Source: an uncultured Bacteroidota bacterium
Lineage (GTDB): Bacteria; Bacteroidota; Bacteroidia; Bacteroidales; VadinHA17
DNA length: 51,249 bases
NCBI GenBank assembly: GCA_937864815.1
Contig: CALMJY010000018.1
Location: 1 to 51,249, forward strand
Direction: 5' to 3'
In this document: positions 35,021 through 45,066 of the stretch, piece by piece
Position numbering within the stretch: position 1 is the first letter of the stretch
Layout of the letters: every line of letters starts with the position of its first letter
The notes under the pieces: generated by a model
Told to the model about the DNA's origin: nothing
What the model saw: only the letters and a program-made list of their open reading frames with translations
Databases searched by the model: none
Position numbers and translations under genes: made by a program

Positions 35021-38000
35021 ACCATTTCAGTTTTTTGTTGATGTTTATTTCGGTTCACCAGGTAGTACACTATTGGCACTATAAAGATATTCAGCAGAGT
35101 AGAAGTAAGCAGACCGCCAAGGATCACTTTAGCCATAGGGCTCTGTATTTCGTTACCTGCCTTCTGACCGGATAGGGCCAGTGGTATCAGAGCCAGTGCA
35201 GCTGTCAGGGCTGTCATCAGGATAGGACTCAATCGCTCTCTGGAACCGGTTATTATAGTATCCATCAGATTATATCCCTGTTTTTCCAGAGTCTGGTAAT
35301 TAGAGACCAGCAAAATACCATTACGGGTAGCTATTCCAAAAAGGGTGATAAATCCAATAATTGCCGGAATACTCACAATACCGATGGTTAGCCATAGACT
35401 AAATACTCCGCCAATCAGAGCCAAAGGGAGGTTTAACAAAATAATAGCGGCAAGGCGGGTGTTCCTGAATTCCTGAAACAATATCAGGAAGATAATAAGT
35501 ACAGCAATCAGTGAGGTGATAAGTAAAAGCCTTGATGCTTTTTCAGCACTTTCGAACTGACCTCCATATTCCACTCTGTACCCTTCAGGCAAACTGATGT
35601 TCTGGTTTACCTTATCCTTTATATCCTGCACTACACTAGCCAGATCCCTTCCGGCCACGTTCGCGGAAACTACAATTTTGCGTTGCACATTTTCACGGTT
35701 TATGGTATTCGGACCGCTTGCAGAAACCACATCCGCTACATAATACAATGGAATCCTCGTACCATCTCCCGCATCTATCAGTGCATTACGCATGTTCTCA
35801 ATTGACCCTCGGTTAGTACTATCATACCTCACAATCAGGTCGAAACTGCGGTTGCCTTCAAAGACCTCTGAAACCTTTTCCCCGGCAAAAGCAACATCAA
35901 TGAATTCAGTAAAATCGTTAAGGGGTATACCATATCTGGCGAGCATATCCCTTTTAGGTTTTATCTGTACCTGGGGGATGGCGATTTGTTGCTCCACGCT
36001 TAAATCTACCAGTCCCTCCACACCTTCAATATTGGTTTTTATCAGATTTGCAATTGTAAACAACTGACCCAGATCCGTACCAAATAATTTGATCGCAATA
36101 TTAGCTCTTGTACCTGAAAGCATGTGGTCAATCCTATGGCTCAAAGGTCCTCCGATTGTGATGTTTACTCCGGAGATGCCTGCCATTTTTTTTCTTAAAT
36201 CGGCCATGAAATCTTCTTTCGACCGGCTGTCGAGACTGAATACGACCTCTATTTCAGCACCGTTCACACCTAATGCATGTTCATCCAGTTCAGCACGACC
36301 CTGACGTCGGGTTACAGATTTTATTTCGGGAATGGATAACAAAGTTTTATCAACTATTGAACCGATCTTGTTTGCCTCATCAAGTGAGATACCTGGCAAA
36401 CTTACAGTACCAATGTTCAATGAACCTTCGTTAAAATCAGGTAAGAAGCTCCTTCCCATGGAGAAGAACAAGATTGCTGCCAAAACAACGGTTAATCCTG
36501 TACCCCACAGTATCAGTCTTTTTGCTTTCATTGCACCACCCAGCAGGCGTTCATACTTTTCTCCCAGCCAGTTTACAACGGGGCTTCCTTTTTCGTTACG
36601 GGCAAGCATCTGAGGACTGGTAAGCAGCCAGGAAGACAAAACGGGTGTTATTGATACTGCCACAATCAATGAAGCAAAAAGGGAGACTATAAATGCAATC
36701 CCAAGCGGCTGCAACATCCTGCCTTCCATTCCTGAAAGAAAGAACAGGGGAATGAATGCAACAATGATAATAAGCGTAGCATTGAGAATTGAAGCCATTA
36801 TTTCGCGGGTGGCTTTGTAAATGACTTCTGTGTTGTCAGGTTTTTCCGGACCTACATTTCTGGCATTTAGTTTTAGCCTTCTGAAGGCATTATCCACAAC
36901 AATAATGGCATCATCCACAAGCACTCCTATTGCAATTGACATTCCTCCCAGGCTCATGGTGTTAATGTTATAGCCAAACAATCTGAGGGTGATAATGCTT
37001 ATAAGCAATGAAACCGGGATGGCAAGCAATGAAATTATTGTTGTGCGGAAATTCATCAGGAACACCAGAAGAACAATTATCACAAATACTGATCCTTCCA
37101 GAAGAGCTTTCTGCACGTTATTAATGGATGATTCAATAAAATCAGCCTGACGGAATATATTAGTATTTATATTAATATGGCCAGGAAAACTCTTTTTAAG
37201 GTTAGCAATATTATTGTCAATGGTTTTGGTCAGATCGAGAGTATTAGTGTTGGGCTGTTTTAATACTGTTAGAACCACTGCAGATATCCCGTTAAGTGAG
37301 CTGTAACCGATCTTGGGAGCCGGACCAATCCTAATTTCTGCAATATCTTCTATTTTAACAGGATAACTGCCTTTTAACTTAACCACAGTTTTACCCAGTT
37401 CAGAGAGGTTATTCGTTCTTACCATCCCCCTGATTATATATTCATTACCGTATTCATTCATTATCCCGCCGGTTGCATTCTGATTCATATTTTCACATGT
37501 TTCCATTAGTTCAGGGAGTGAAACCTGGAAATATTTCATTTTGACCGGGTCGGCAAGGATCTGATATTGTTTGTAATCACCTCCTATAATTGTAACCTGC
37601 GATACACCTCCGGTAGCCAGCAGTGCCGGGCGAATTGTCCATTCGGCAATAGTGCGCAGTTCCATCTGACTTGTTGAATCGGAGGTGAGTCCTATCAACA
37701 GGATCTCTCCCATAATCGACGATTGAGGTGCAAGAGTTGGCGACCCAACTCCGATGGGCATCGCAGTGCCGACAGGTATAAGTTTTTCGCTGACAATCTG
37801 ACGGGCTTTGAAAATATCAGTACCCCAGTCGAACTCCACCCATACTATGGAAAAACCTGCCGTTGAGGAAGAACGTACACGACGCACATTTGTAGCTCCG
37901 TTTACTGCAGTTTCGATGGGAAAGGTAACAAGGCGTTCTACTTCTTCCGGCGCCATTCCGTGAGCTTCAGTCATCACAACCACAGTAGGCGCTGTAAGAT

Positions 38001-38121
38001 CAGGGAACACATCAACCTCCATATCGAAAGCAATATATGCCCCGCAAAGCGTTAATAATGTTGCACAAAGCAACACCAGCAGCCTGTTATTTAATGAAAA
38101 TTCTATTATTCTATGTAACAT
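35017..38121 (-). CDS. CusA/CzcA-family heavy-metal efflux RND transporter
   Basis: A 1034-residue inner-membrane pump, full length for the HME subfamily, with twelve spans and two large periplasmic loops. Recognisable segments are the N-terminal FPDLTAPTVVVMTEAHGMAP, GVSQVTIIGGDYKQYQI, and the proton-relay acids in GVLVDDAIIVVDNAFRR of span 4. HME pumps export Cu(I)/Ag(I) (CusA) or Zn/Co/Cd (CzcA). I could not assign the metal-specificity methionines or acids by eye, so the substrate is open. It sits between adaptor (18 bp upstream) and channel (overlapping) in the classic tripartite order. Confidence 0.92.
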   Translation of the reverse strand: MLHRIIEFSLNNRLLVLLCATLLTLCGAYIAFDMEVDVFPDLTAPTVVVMTEAHGMAPEEVERLVTFPIETAVNGATNVRRVRSSSTAGFSIVWVEFDWGTDIFKARQIVSEKLIPVGTAMPIGVGSPTLAPQSSIMGEILLIGLTSDSTSQMELRTIAEWTIRPALLATGGVSQVTIIGGDYKQYQILADPVKMKYFQVSLPELMETCENMNQNATGGIMNEYGNEYIIRGMVRTNNLSELGKTVVKLKGSYPVKIEDIAEIRIGPAPKIGYSSLNGISAVVLTVLKQPNTNTLDLTKTIDNNIANLKKSFPGHININTNIFRQADFIESSINNVQKALLEGSVFVIIVLLVFLMNFRTTIISLLAIPVSLLISIITLRLFGYNINTMSLGGMSIAIGVLVDDAIIVVDNAFRRLKLNARNVGPEKPDNTEVIYKATREIMASILNATLIIIVAFIPLFFLSGMEGRMLQPLGIAFIVSLFASLIVAVSITPVLSSWLLTSPQMLARNEKGSPVVNWLGEKYERLLGGAMKAKRLILWGTGLTVVLAAILFFSMGRSFLPDFNEGSLNIGTVSLPGISLDEANKIGSIVDKTLLSIPEIKSVTRRQGRAELDEHALGVNGAEIEVVFSLDSRSKEDFMADLRKKMAGISGVNITIGGPLSHRIDHMLSGTRANIAIKLFGTDLGQLFTIANLIKTNIEGVEGLVDLSVEQQIAIPQVQIKPKRDMLARYGIPLNDFTEFIDVAFAGEKVSEVFEGNRSFDLIVRYDSTNRGSIENMRNALIDAGDGTRIPLYYVADVVSASGPNTINRENVQRKIVVSANVAGRDLASVVQDIKDKVNQNISLPEGYRVEYGGQFESAEKASRLLLITSLIAVLIIFLILFQEFRNTRLAAIILLNLPLALIGGVFSLWLTIGIVSIPAIIGFITLFGIATRNGILLVSNYQTLEKQGYNLMDTIITGSRERLSPILMTALTAALALIPLALSGQKAGNEIQSPMAKVILGGLLTSTLLNIFIVPIVYYLVNRNKHQQKTEMV

Positions 38122-38139
38122 ACCAGCTAAATTTAAAGA

Positions 38140-39642
38140 TTAATGAGCATGACCATGGGCAGGGATCACACCTGTAGCAGAAGCCAGTTTTATCTGATAA
38201 GCCCCTTTGGTAACGACACGATCACCGAAATTTAATCCTTTTAAAACCTGTATGTTGATTCCATCAGTACCTCCCAATGTAAGTTCACGTTTTACAAAAC
38301 TTTCGCCGGCAGTTTGTACATAGGCATAAAATAACCCCTGTTCCTCAATCAGTGCAGATACCGGTATCACCTTTGCATCTCCGTAAGGTTTCAATTTCAG
38401 GAAGACATCAGCAAATGTACCGGGTATGAAATTTCCTTTATTCTCAAATGTGAAGTTTACAGGGATGAATGATGCGTTTGAATCGCTGCTTTTCCCATAA
38501 GATAAAATCCTCCCGTTCATCGATTCAATGCTATAAGTTTTATTGTCATAAGCTGATCTGAAATTAGCCGAGGTAACTTCTCCAAGCCTAGAGAAATATT
38601 TTTGCGAAACTTCAGCTTTGAGGATTAAACTGTTGTTCCTGGAAACGGTTGCTAAAGGTTGACCAATAGTAACATACTGTCCTTCGGCAACAAGAACACT
38701 TTTCACATAGCCTGAAAGCGGTGATGTTATATTTTGACCGCCAGCTTTGTAATTCCGGGAAAGGTTTTCATAGTTAGCCTGTGCGGTTTCGTATTTTTCC
38801 TTTATTTCGAGGAAATCCTTCTGTGAAATAATATTGTCATTTGTCAGTTCTTTTGTCCTATCGTAATCAGCCCTGGCTTTTTCAAAGGCTGCTTTTGCTT
38901 TTCTAAACTCAATTTCAGCATTACCATCAGTCAGGTTACCTCCCGTAATGGCAAAAACTGTTTCTCCGCTAGTCACAACAGCGCCTGTAATACTTTTACC
39001 CCGGATGAACGTAACAATGCCTGAGGTATTGGCTGTAATCACCATTTCATCACCTTGTGCGGACAGTATTTCTCCTGATGTCTTAATCACCTCACTAAAA
39101 GGCATTGGTATAACCTCCATATTTGCAAATTCTATTTTCCATGCCTGTTCCTTAAAAAATGGGATTGCATTAGACTGAGGCTCTTCCGATATAGCGTTCA
39201 TTGCTTTTTTGACATCGGCATAAACCGAAATACTATCTATAACAAGCCTGTCTGTAAACTCATCATTTTTTATATCAAAAACAAGTTTTCCTGTACCGGC
39301 TCTGACAGGAACAAAGAAGAATCTGAAAATACCGGGCGAGCTTGAAACAGTTGCTGTTTGCGAAACAGTATTATCTTCCACGATTAAAGAGACAGTAATA
39401 GTTCCGTCAATAATCGCTTTAAAATATTCACCCAGCCTGGTAAAATGTGCACCTATTTTTACTGTATCGCCAACAACTAATGGTCTGAACTCAGCGAATA
39501 ATTCAACTTTTTCAGTATAATAAGTAACTGCTAAAGATTCAAGTGCATCATAATCAGAAACTGTTGAATCAGCATTTTTCTGATTCTTTTGGCATGACAT
39601 AAGAAATGCCAATGTAAATAGTAACAATAAAAATTTTTTCAT
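38140..39642 (-). CDS. Lipoprotein periplasmic adaptor (CusB-like)
   Basis: A 500-residue membrane-fusion protein. FLMSC makes Cys17 a lipidation site. An N-terminal ~150-residue beta domain (YTEKVELFAEFRPLVVGD) precedes the adaptor core: a barrel-lipoyl part with GEILSAQGDEMVITANTSG, an alpha-hairpin (residues ~240-300), then ITSPLSGYVKSVLVAEGQYV. The C-terminus ends with AHGHAH, a possible metal-binding tail. The extra N-terminal domain is seen in some Bacteroidota CusB-like proteins. It links the RND pump to the outer-membrane channel. Confidence 0.88.
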   Translation of the reverse strand: MKKFLLLLFTLAFLMSCQKNQKNADSTVSDYDALESLAVTYYTEKVELFAEFRPLVVGDTVKIGAHFTRLGEYFKAIIDGTITVSLIVEDNTVSQTATVSSSPGIFRFFFVPVRAGTGKLVFDIKNDEFTDRLVIDSISVYADVKKAMNAISEEPQSNAIPFFKEQAWKIEFANMEVIPMPFSEVIKTSGEILSAQGDEMVITANTSGIVTFIRGKSITGAVVTSGETVFAITGGNLTDGNAEIEFRKAKAAFEKARADYDRTKELTNDNIISQKDFLEIKEKYETAQANYENLSRNYKAGGQNITSPLSGYVKSVLVAEGQYVTIGQPLATVSRNNSLILKAEVSQKYFSRLGEVTSANFRSAYDNKTYSIESMNGRILSYGKSSDSNASFIPVNFTFENKGNFIPGTFADVFLKLKPYGDAKVIPVSALIEEQGLFYAYVQTAGESFVKRELTLGGTDGINIQVLKGLNFGDRVVTKGAYQIKLASATGVIPAHGHAH

Positions 39643-39726
39643 GTGTCTGAATAAATGAATTTATTAATCCTGAATATTTCAGGAGTTGAAATCACAACAA
39701 TTATCAGTGAGGAAAATCTTCCTGAT

Positions 39727-40134
39727 TCAGGAAATGACTGGAGAGCCCCTTGTAAGATTACAGGGGAGCATGCAGTTTTTATAATTTAAGGGTTCCTTAA
39801 TTTCGAGTATGGAACCTGCAATAAGCAGAAAAGTTTTAAACTCAATTATCGGGTAATGGATGCACCCGTATTCCTGATTAAGGTCTTTATAAATCTTGTT
39901 CAGCGACAAAGCACTTCGCTGAACAAGAAAATCATTGTCGGAAAATGCATGCTGATGCAGGGGAAGATGGTTCCTGTGGTTATGATTTGTTTTCCCGTGA
40001 TCGTGTTGATATGATAGATGACCTGAGAAAATCTCTTTATCGCCACTTTCATCGTGAAAATGAGGAATGATGTCATGAGTAATGATTATTACCATGGCCA
40101 TCAGGGACAAAATGATGATCCAGTTTCTTTTCAC
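39727..40134 (-). CDS. Small His-rich membrane-anchored protein at head of efflux operon
   Basis: A 135-residue protein with one N-terminal span (WIIILSLMAMVIIITHD) followed by a periplasmic segment crowded with His: HDIIPHFHDES, HLSYQHDHGKTNHNHRNH, LPLHQHAF. It starts with GTG; an internal ATG would shorten the span. His-rich single-span proteins often lead Cus/Czc operons in Bacteroidota, where they may buffer or deliver metal to the adaptor. Role here is inferred from composition and position 84 bp before the adaptor gene. Confidence 0.65.
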   Translation of the reverse strand: MKRNWIIILSLMAMVIIITHDIIPHFHDESGDKEIFSGHLSYQHDHGKTNHNHRNHLPLHQHAFSDNDFLVQRSALSLNKIYKDLNQEYGCIHYPIIEFKTFLLIAGSILEIKEPLNYKNCMLPCNLTRGSPVIS

Positions 40135-40235
40135 GGGGACAAATATATTGTTAAAGAATATTAATTCAAAGCATTGACAGATAAAATACAGAAACCAGAA
40201 TTTTAATACCAGGGTAAGATGAATTAAGGAAAGAT

Positions 40236-42392
40236 TCAGAACCTGACACTCATCTGAACCTTAAAAATGACCTGGTCTTCATATACCCTGAATCTTTGTT
40301 CAGGATCAAATTTGTTTGCGATGTTATTATTGTAAACAAGGAAGAGGGTATTCCCCGGACGGATCTGCCAGAAGAATTTACCGTTGTAACCAATTGTGTT
40401 GGTTATATCATCATACTGTGCATAATTTGTAATTCCCAGATCGGGTGTTAAATAAACATTAAGCCTTGTAAAATAGACATTTTCTGAAAACTTACCTTCA
40501 GGAAGATTGCCCCTGATTACATTGGCTCCGAGCTGTAATGTAGCATAACCATCAGCTTTAAGTGTGAGACCTGTTTCAATATCATTGAAATGTCCTCCAT
40601 AAAACTGACCGAACCGGTAGCTGAAATCGACCTGTACAATTCTGTAAGATGCTGTATTTACTTCAAACCGGTAATTTGTAAATGAGTAATCACCTTTGGG
40701 GATAACAACGCTGTCAGCCACTTCAAAGTCATTTGGCAGTACCTCCCTGTTAGGAATAATATTGAACTCAATGTGTTCTCCGCTTTCTGTTCTGAAATTT
40801 ACAGGAGCCGTAAATATCTGACGGCTTTCAAGGTTACCCTGTAAATTCCAATAGTTTGTCATTCTCAGTTCAAAGTACCACTGGCGAACAAGGTCCCCAA
40901 GCCATCCTTTCTCCGGTCTTGGCATATAACTGGCAGCTGTATAAAGTGAATGATACCCGTTTCTTGGCAGGAAACCCAATCCAGGATTAAGCGAATCGCC
41001 AAAGAAATTATATGTTACAGCAGCATCTATCAGATCGTTGGGATAATCAATTTTTATCCCGAATCCATTTTTATTTCCGCCATTCTTCTCATTCCAGTTC
41101 TTTATTCCCCACAAGTCTGCTGAAAAGTTATTATTCCCCATAAATCTGGAGGTTTTGTACCTGAAATCCACACCGGCAAGAGTGTTCTTTTCTCCTGACT
41201 GGCTTCCGTTTGTAATAATTACGCCGACTTTTGATTCATCAAAAATGTTCTGAGACACTCTACCGGCAAACATGTTTGTTGAAGGAGAAAAGGATGTATT
41301 ACCTGATTGAACATCGAGCACTGATAAATTTGTATTACCAACTTTCCCGTATAATTTGGTTCCCCAGTTAAGAGGAACCTGTTGTCCTTCAAGCAGTCCT
41401 ATTCTTCTGCTGAAAAATGGGAGGAAAGTTGTTGATGATGTGCTGCCGAACTCGAAAATGTCTGAACCCTCAAGAAAGAAGGTTCTTTTTTCCGGATAGT
41501 ATAATGGGAACCTTGTGATATTGAGTTTTCTCGCATCAACTTCTGTTTCAGCAAAGTCAGTGTTTACTGTTATTGCACCTACAAGGTTTGGAGTGATGTT
41601 TTTATATATATCGAAGCCGCCTTTAAGATTTTTCTCAGGGCTCAGGCCGTCATTTTTATCATCAGTTCGGGATACCTTTCCATAGGGTCTGAAGGTAACT
41701 CCCAAACCCTGTTTTATATCGGAAATCCCTTCCAGGATCCCTGCCTCTTTCGGATTGGAAAAGAAACTGTTCAGGCTTATGCCCGAGTACCTTATTACTT
41801 CCTGTTTTCTGGCAATATACCTTTCAATGTTAAGCCCCCACGAAGAAAGCTTAGGATTGAATGATATTGTTTTGAATGAAATAAAAATCTCTCCGCTCCA
41901 TCCCTCGGCATCTTTCCTGCACTTTGCTTCCCATAAACCATCCCATCCGAGACTATAATGTTCTCCGCTTGCAAAACCTTCACTTCTTGCACCTTTGGGA
42001 TTCACTATGAAAATATATGCGCTCCTTTTATCCTGAAAGGGATCAATCAGGATACTTACCTGATCTTCATTTCTCTCTTTAGATTTATCATGATCCATAG
42101 TATTGGCTGTAATTTTACCCGGCTCACTGTCGAAGCACCTGATACCAAAATAAATACCGTTCTGGGTGTAAATTACTCTGACTTCAGTTTTTTCTGATGG
42201 TGTATTGCCCGGATCCGGTTCAACCATCCTAAAGTCAGTGAACGGGGTCGCGCTTTGCCATTGTGGATCATTAAGGATTCCGTCTAACCCGGGAGAAATA
42301 TCGGACCGAAAGGCCTTAATACTACCATCCTGTCCTGATATCAGCTGCGAAGGAAATACAAAAGCAAAAAGTATAAAAACAAAAGATCTCAA
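40236..42392 (-). CDS. CBM9-like/DUF5916 outer-membrane protein, second copy
   Basis: A 718-residue secreted protein with the same architecture as 28785-30881: an N-terminal CBM9-like sandwich (SPGLDGILNDPQWQSATPF, NGIYFGIRCFDSEP, EIFISFKTISF), then NTDFAETEVDARKLNITRF and PEKRTFFLEGSDIFEF of the DUF5916 type, then barrel strands. The C-terminus ends QMSVRF, a typical outer-membrane signal. An in-frame stop lies two codons upstream of the TTG at 42392, so TTG is the likely start. It lies 101 bp upstream of the His-rich gene on the same strand and may be part of the same unit. Confidence 0.78.
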   Translation of the reverse strand: MRSFVFILFAFVFPSQLISGQDGSIKAFRSDISPGLDGILNDPQWQSATPFTDFRMVEPDPGNTPSEKTEVRVIYTQNGIYFGIRCFDSEPGKITANTMDHDKSKERNEDQVSILIDPFQDKRSAYIFIVNPKGARSEGFASGEHYSLGWDGLWEAKCRKDAEGWSGEIFISFKTISFNPKLSSWGLNIERYIARKQEVIRYSGISLNSFFSNPKEAGILEGISDIKQGLGVTFRPYGKVSRTDDKNDGLSPEKNLKGGFDIYKNITPNLVGAITVNTDFAETEVDARKLNITRFPLYYPEKRTFFLEGSDIFEFGSTSSTTFLPFFSRRIGLLEGQQVPLNWGTKLYGKVGNTNLSVLDVQSGNTSFSPSTNMFAGRVSQNIFDESKVGVIITNGSQSGEKNTLAGVDFRYKTSRFMGNNNFSADLWGIKNWNEKNGGNKNGFGIKIDYPNDLIDAAVTYNFFGDSLNPGLGFLPRNGYHSLYTAASYMPRPEKGWLGDLVRQWYFELRMTNYWNLQGNLESRQIFTAPVNFRTESGEHIEFNIIPNREVLPNDFEVADSVVIPKGDYSFTNYRFEVNTASYRIVQVDFSYRFGQFYGGHFNDIETGLTLKADGYATLQLGANVIRGNLPEGKFSENVYFTRLNVYLTPDLGITNYAQYDDITNTIGYNGKFFWQIRPGNTLFLVYNNNIANKFDPEQRFRVYEDQVIFKVQMSVRF

Positions 42393-42510
42393 TCTACCTT
42401 ATCTAAAAGGGCTGTAAGATAGCCATTAAATAAGATTCAGCACTTGTTATCTAATAGTAATTTATGAGAATTTAAAAAAATCATCAAACATGTGTTTGCA
42501 AAACAGAAGT

Positions 42511-43236
42511 CTATTTTACCAGCCTTACAGCTGAGTTAAGCCTGAAAGCAACATTATCCCAGTTGATGATTTTTATCAGCGCATCAACAAAATCAGCTCT
42601 CTTGTTTTTATACTTCAGATAATAGGCATGTTCCCATACATCGATTACAAGAAGCGGGATCACACCCCATTGTGTAAGTTTTTCGTGATTTTCGCATTGA
42701 AGAACAGTAAGACTGTCAGAATATGGCTGATACCCTAAAATTCCCCATCCATTGCCATCAATTGTCTTTGATGTACTGGCGATATAATTTAAAAGTTTAT
42801 CATAACTTCCAAAGCTTTTTTCAATTCTTTTAAGGAGATCCCCTTCAGGATTTGATTGTTTATTTGAAAGGTTTGTCCAGAAAATTGTATGCAGTATATG
42901 TGACGAAAAATGATATGAAAGTTTTTTAGTCCAGAAATCGACAGTCTCAAAATTGTTACTGTCAGTGGCTTCTTTGATTTTTTTTAAATCAGTGTTGGCA
43001 GCCTTTACCGCCCCTCCATGATGATAGGTATAATGTAATCTTACAGTCTCCGCATCCATATAAGGCTCAAGAAAATCATCAGGAAATGGCAGAGGCTGAA
43101 GAGCATAATTGCCTGAATTATCTGTCAGTACATCAATGCCGTTAGCGGCAGCAGTCTGACTGAATAAGGGACTATCCGGAATAAATGCTGATCCGCCAAT
43201 AAGTACACTATTACGTAAAAAGCTTCTTCTTTCCAT
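42511..43236 (-). CDS. Tat-exported Fe/Mn superoxide dismutase
   Basis: A 241-residue protein. ERRSFLRNSVLIGGSAF is a classic twin-arginine signal, so the enzyme is folded with its metal in the cytosol and exported. The mature enzyme has the family metal ligands: His in LHYTYHHGG, His in HILHTIFW, and Asp and His in DVWEHAYYLKYKN. It dismutates superoxide to oxygen and peroxide. Metal preference (Fe or Mn) cannot be fixed by eye. It starts 11 bp after the chromate transporter, so the two form one operon, a pairing that makes sense if chromate reduction generates superoxide. Confidence 0.9.
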   Translation of the reverse strand: MERRSFLRNSVLIGGSAFIPDSPLFSQTAAANGIDVLTDNSGNYALQPLPFPDDFLEPYMDAETVRLHYTYHHGGAVKAANTDLKKIKEATDSNNFETVDFWTKKLSYHFSSHILHTIFWTNLSNKQSNPEGDLLKRIEKSFGSYDKLLNYIASTSKTIDGNGWGILGYQPYSDSLTVLQCENHEKLTQWGVIPLLVIDVWEHAYYLKYKNKRADFVDALIKIINWDNVAFRLNSAVRLVK

Positions 43237-43247
43237 ATTGCTTAAGA

Positions 43248-44408
43248 TTAAATTATCATTTTAATCACCACACCAACTACCGCTGCCACAAGAATAATAT
43301 ATGGCTCTTTTATTTTCTTAACAAAGATTAATAATAAGACTGTGGATACAGCAATCAGCAAGGTAGTTAAATCAACTATACTGCGTGATCCGATTATCAC
43401 AACAGCTCCTACCAGAGCTCCGACAACTGCTGCAGTTATTCCATCAACAAATGCTCTGACCGGCTTATTTGCTGCAATTTGTTTAAAGTAAGGAGCTGCT
43501 GCTATGGTGATTATATAACACGGCAGGAAGGTAGCCAATGCAGCTACACAGGCACCCGGGAATCCGGCAACAAGATATCCTATGAATCCTACAGTAATTA
43601 CCACCGGCCCGGGAGTTATCATTGCCACTGCAACAGCATCAAGAAACTGTTTTTCATTGAGCCACTGAAAATCAGTTACAACACTTTGATGAAGAAAAGG
43701 AATGATTGCAAGTCCGCTGCCAAAAACAAATGCACCGGCCTTTGTGAAAAAGAGGGCAATTTTTGCGAGTGTCGGTAATTCGAAGCTCCAGAAACCGGCC
43801 CCTATGGTAAATACCACCCCTAAGCCTGGTTTAGAAAACCAATTGGGAGGAGCTTTTATTAACATATACAGTAGTCCGGCTCCTATAAATATAAGGACCT
43901 GTTCAGATCTGGTGATAACTGTTATAGCCAGTGCCGAGCAGAAAAACAACCATAGAATCCAGTTTTTCTTCATGGAAATTAAATCCAGCTTACTTACAGA
44001 TTTAACAGATAATTTGAAGGAACTGACTGCAATAATACCTATAACTGAAGCTCCTACCCCGTAAAATACCGACTGCATCCATGGCAATCCTTCAAAAAGT
44101 TTATAGGCCACCCCAATCGCAACCACCATGAGGAATGATGGCATTATAAAGGCCAGGCTTGCCAGAGTTGCGCCGATAAAGCGATAATGAACATAACCCA
44201 GATACATGCAAAGTTGTGCAGCAAGTGGTCCGGGAGCAAGCTGAGCAAGCGCCAGTCCGTCCCTGTATTCCTCTTCTGATATCCATTTGCGTTCTTCGAC
44301 AAGATCTCTGTGCATATAGCCCACAAGAGCTACCGGTCCTCCGAATCCGGAGTAGCCCAGCCTGAGGAAATACAGGATTAGTTGACGAAGAGAATAATCA
44401 CATGTCAT
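43248..44408 (-). CDS. chrA: Chromate transporter (CHR family, two-domain)
   Basis: A 386-residue inner-membrane protein made of two homologous halves. The first half has SGFGGPVALVGYMHRD and LAQLAPGPLAAQLCMYLGY. The second has GAFVFGSGLAIIPFLHQ and AMITPGPVVITVGFIGYLV. These are the CHR signature motifs (GGP/FGSG and PGP). It is a long-chain member, as in ChrA proteins that expel chromate; some homologs move other oxyanions. It is the first gene of the operon with superoxide dismutase. Confidence 0.9.
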   Translation of the reverse strand: MTCDYSLRQLILYFLRLGYSGFGGPVALVGYMHRDLVEERKWISEEEYRDGLALAQLAPGPLAAQLCMYLGYVHYRFIGATLASLAFIMPSFLMVVAIGVAYKLFEGLPWMQSVFYGVGASVIGIIAVSSFKLSVKSVSKLDLISMKKNWILWLFFCSALAITVITRSEQVLIFIGAGLLYMLIKAPPNWFSKPGLGVVFTIGAGFWSFELPTLAKIALFFTKAGAFVFGSGLAIIPFLHQSVVTDFQWLNEKQFLDAVAVAMITPGPVVITVGFIGYLVAGFPGACVAALATFLPCYIITIAAAPYFKQIAANKPVRAFVDGITAAVVGALVGAVVIIGSRSIVDLTTLLIAVSTVLLLIFVKKIKEPYIILVAAVVGVVIKMII

Positions 44409-45066
44409 CTGACAACTGGTTCGAATAATTAAGGTATTAATTGTAATAACAATTCAGAATGAATAATGTTTCATACCAGGAAAAGCCAGTGGTCAATGGC
44501 AACGGCTTTTGCAATGTATTGCAGGTTTTTTGTGTTTTCACGTCAATAGCACTGCCAGACTGGTGTTTACGAACGGTAGTTCTGCCGGTTTTGTTGGTTT
44601 TTGGGCGCAGCTTTCCCGGTTGCGCTTATTGCGCAAAATGGCAAGTTGATTATGAATGTGTTAGTGGTTTGTTCAGAGGGTTCCATGCCGGGGATCGTAT
44701 CCGCGGTAATTCCCTTAGTACCACCATCCTCCCGGTTCCCGGAGCACCGGGACAAGTCTTGCATACCGGACAAAGCCAAAATATTAGGTTCGTCTCAACT
44801 GTCAGATATTACGATGAATCCAATGAAATATAACCGTTCAGTTATTTATTTAGGGAAAATTTTGATCCGGGGTAATGTGATAAAATAGAAAAAACAGGTT
44901 GAAGTTTTTAAGCTCACAAATTCAATAAAAGAAAATATAGTAAGTTCATTTAGAGCTTTTACCAGCCCTGTTAACCTTTTGGGATTTCCCTGGCGAACAG
45001 GGAGGAAAAATCATTAACAGGTAAGTAATTAAAAAACAGGAATGGTTGCTTCAGTCAAATGTACAA
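44409..45066. other. Gene-free region with a mobile-element end and a GC-richer block
   Basis: No supported gene in ~660 bp. It carries a 26-bp end of the 138-bp element (44488-44513). From ~44540 to ~44790 the DNA is visibly richer in G+C than its surroundings and open in several frames on both strands, but none shows a family I recognise. It may be a decayed import. The rest is AT-rich. Confidence 0.4.
44488..44513 (+). repeat. Right-end fragment of the 138-bp mobile element
   Basis: These 26 bases are identical to the right end of the copy at 46531-46556 (AGTGGTCAATGG through TTTTGCA). The left part of the element is missing. Confidence 0.65.

Noticed and set aside
44459-44833. 124-codon frame on the plus strand
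   Set aside because: Its first codons come from the 138-bp element end and the remainder shows no family or consistent coding pattern; overlapping frames on both strands are equally open.
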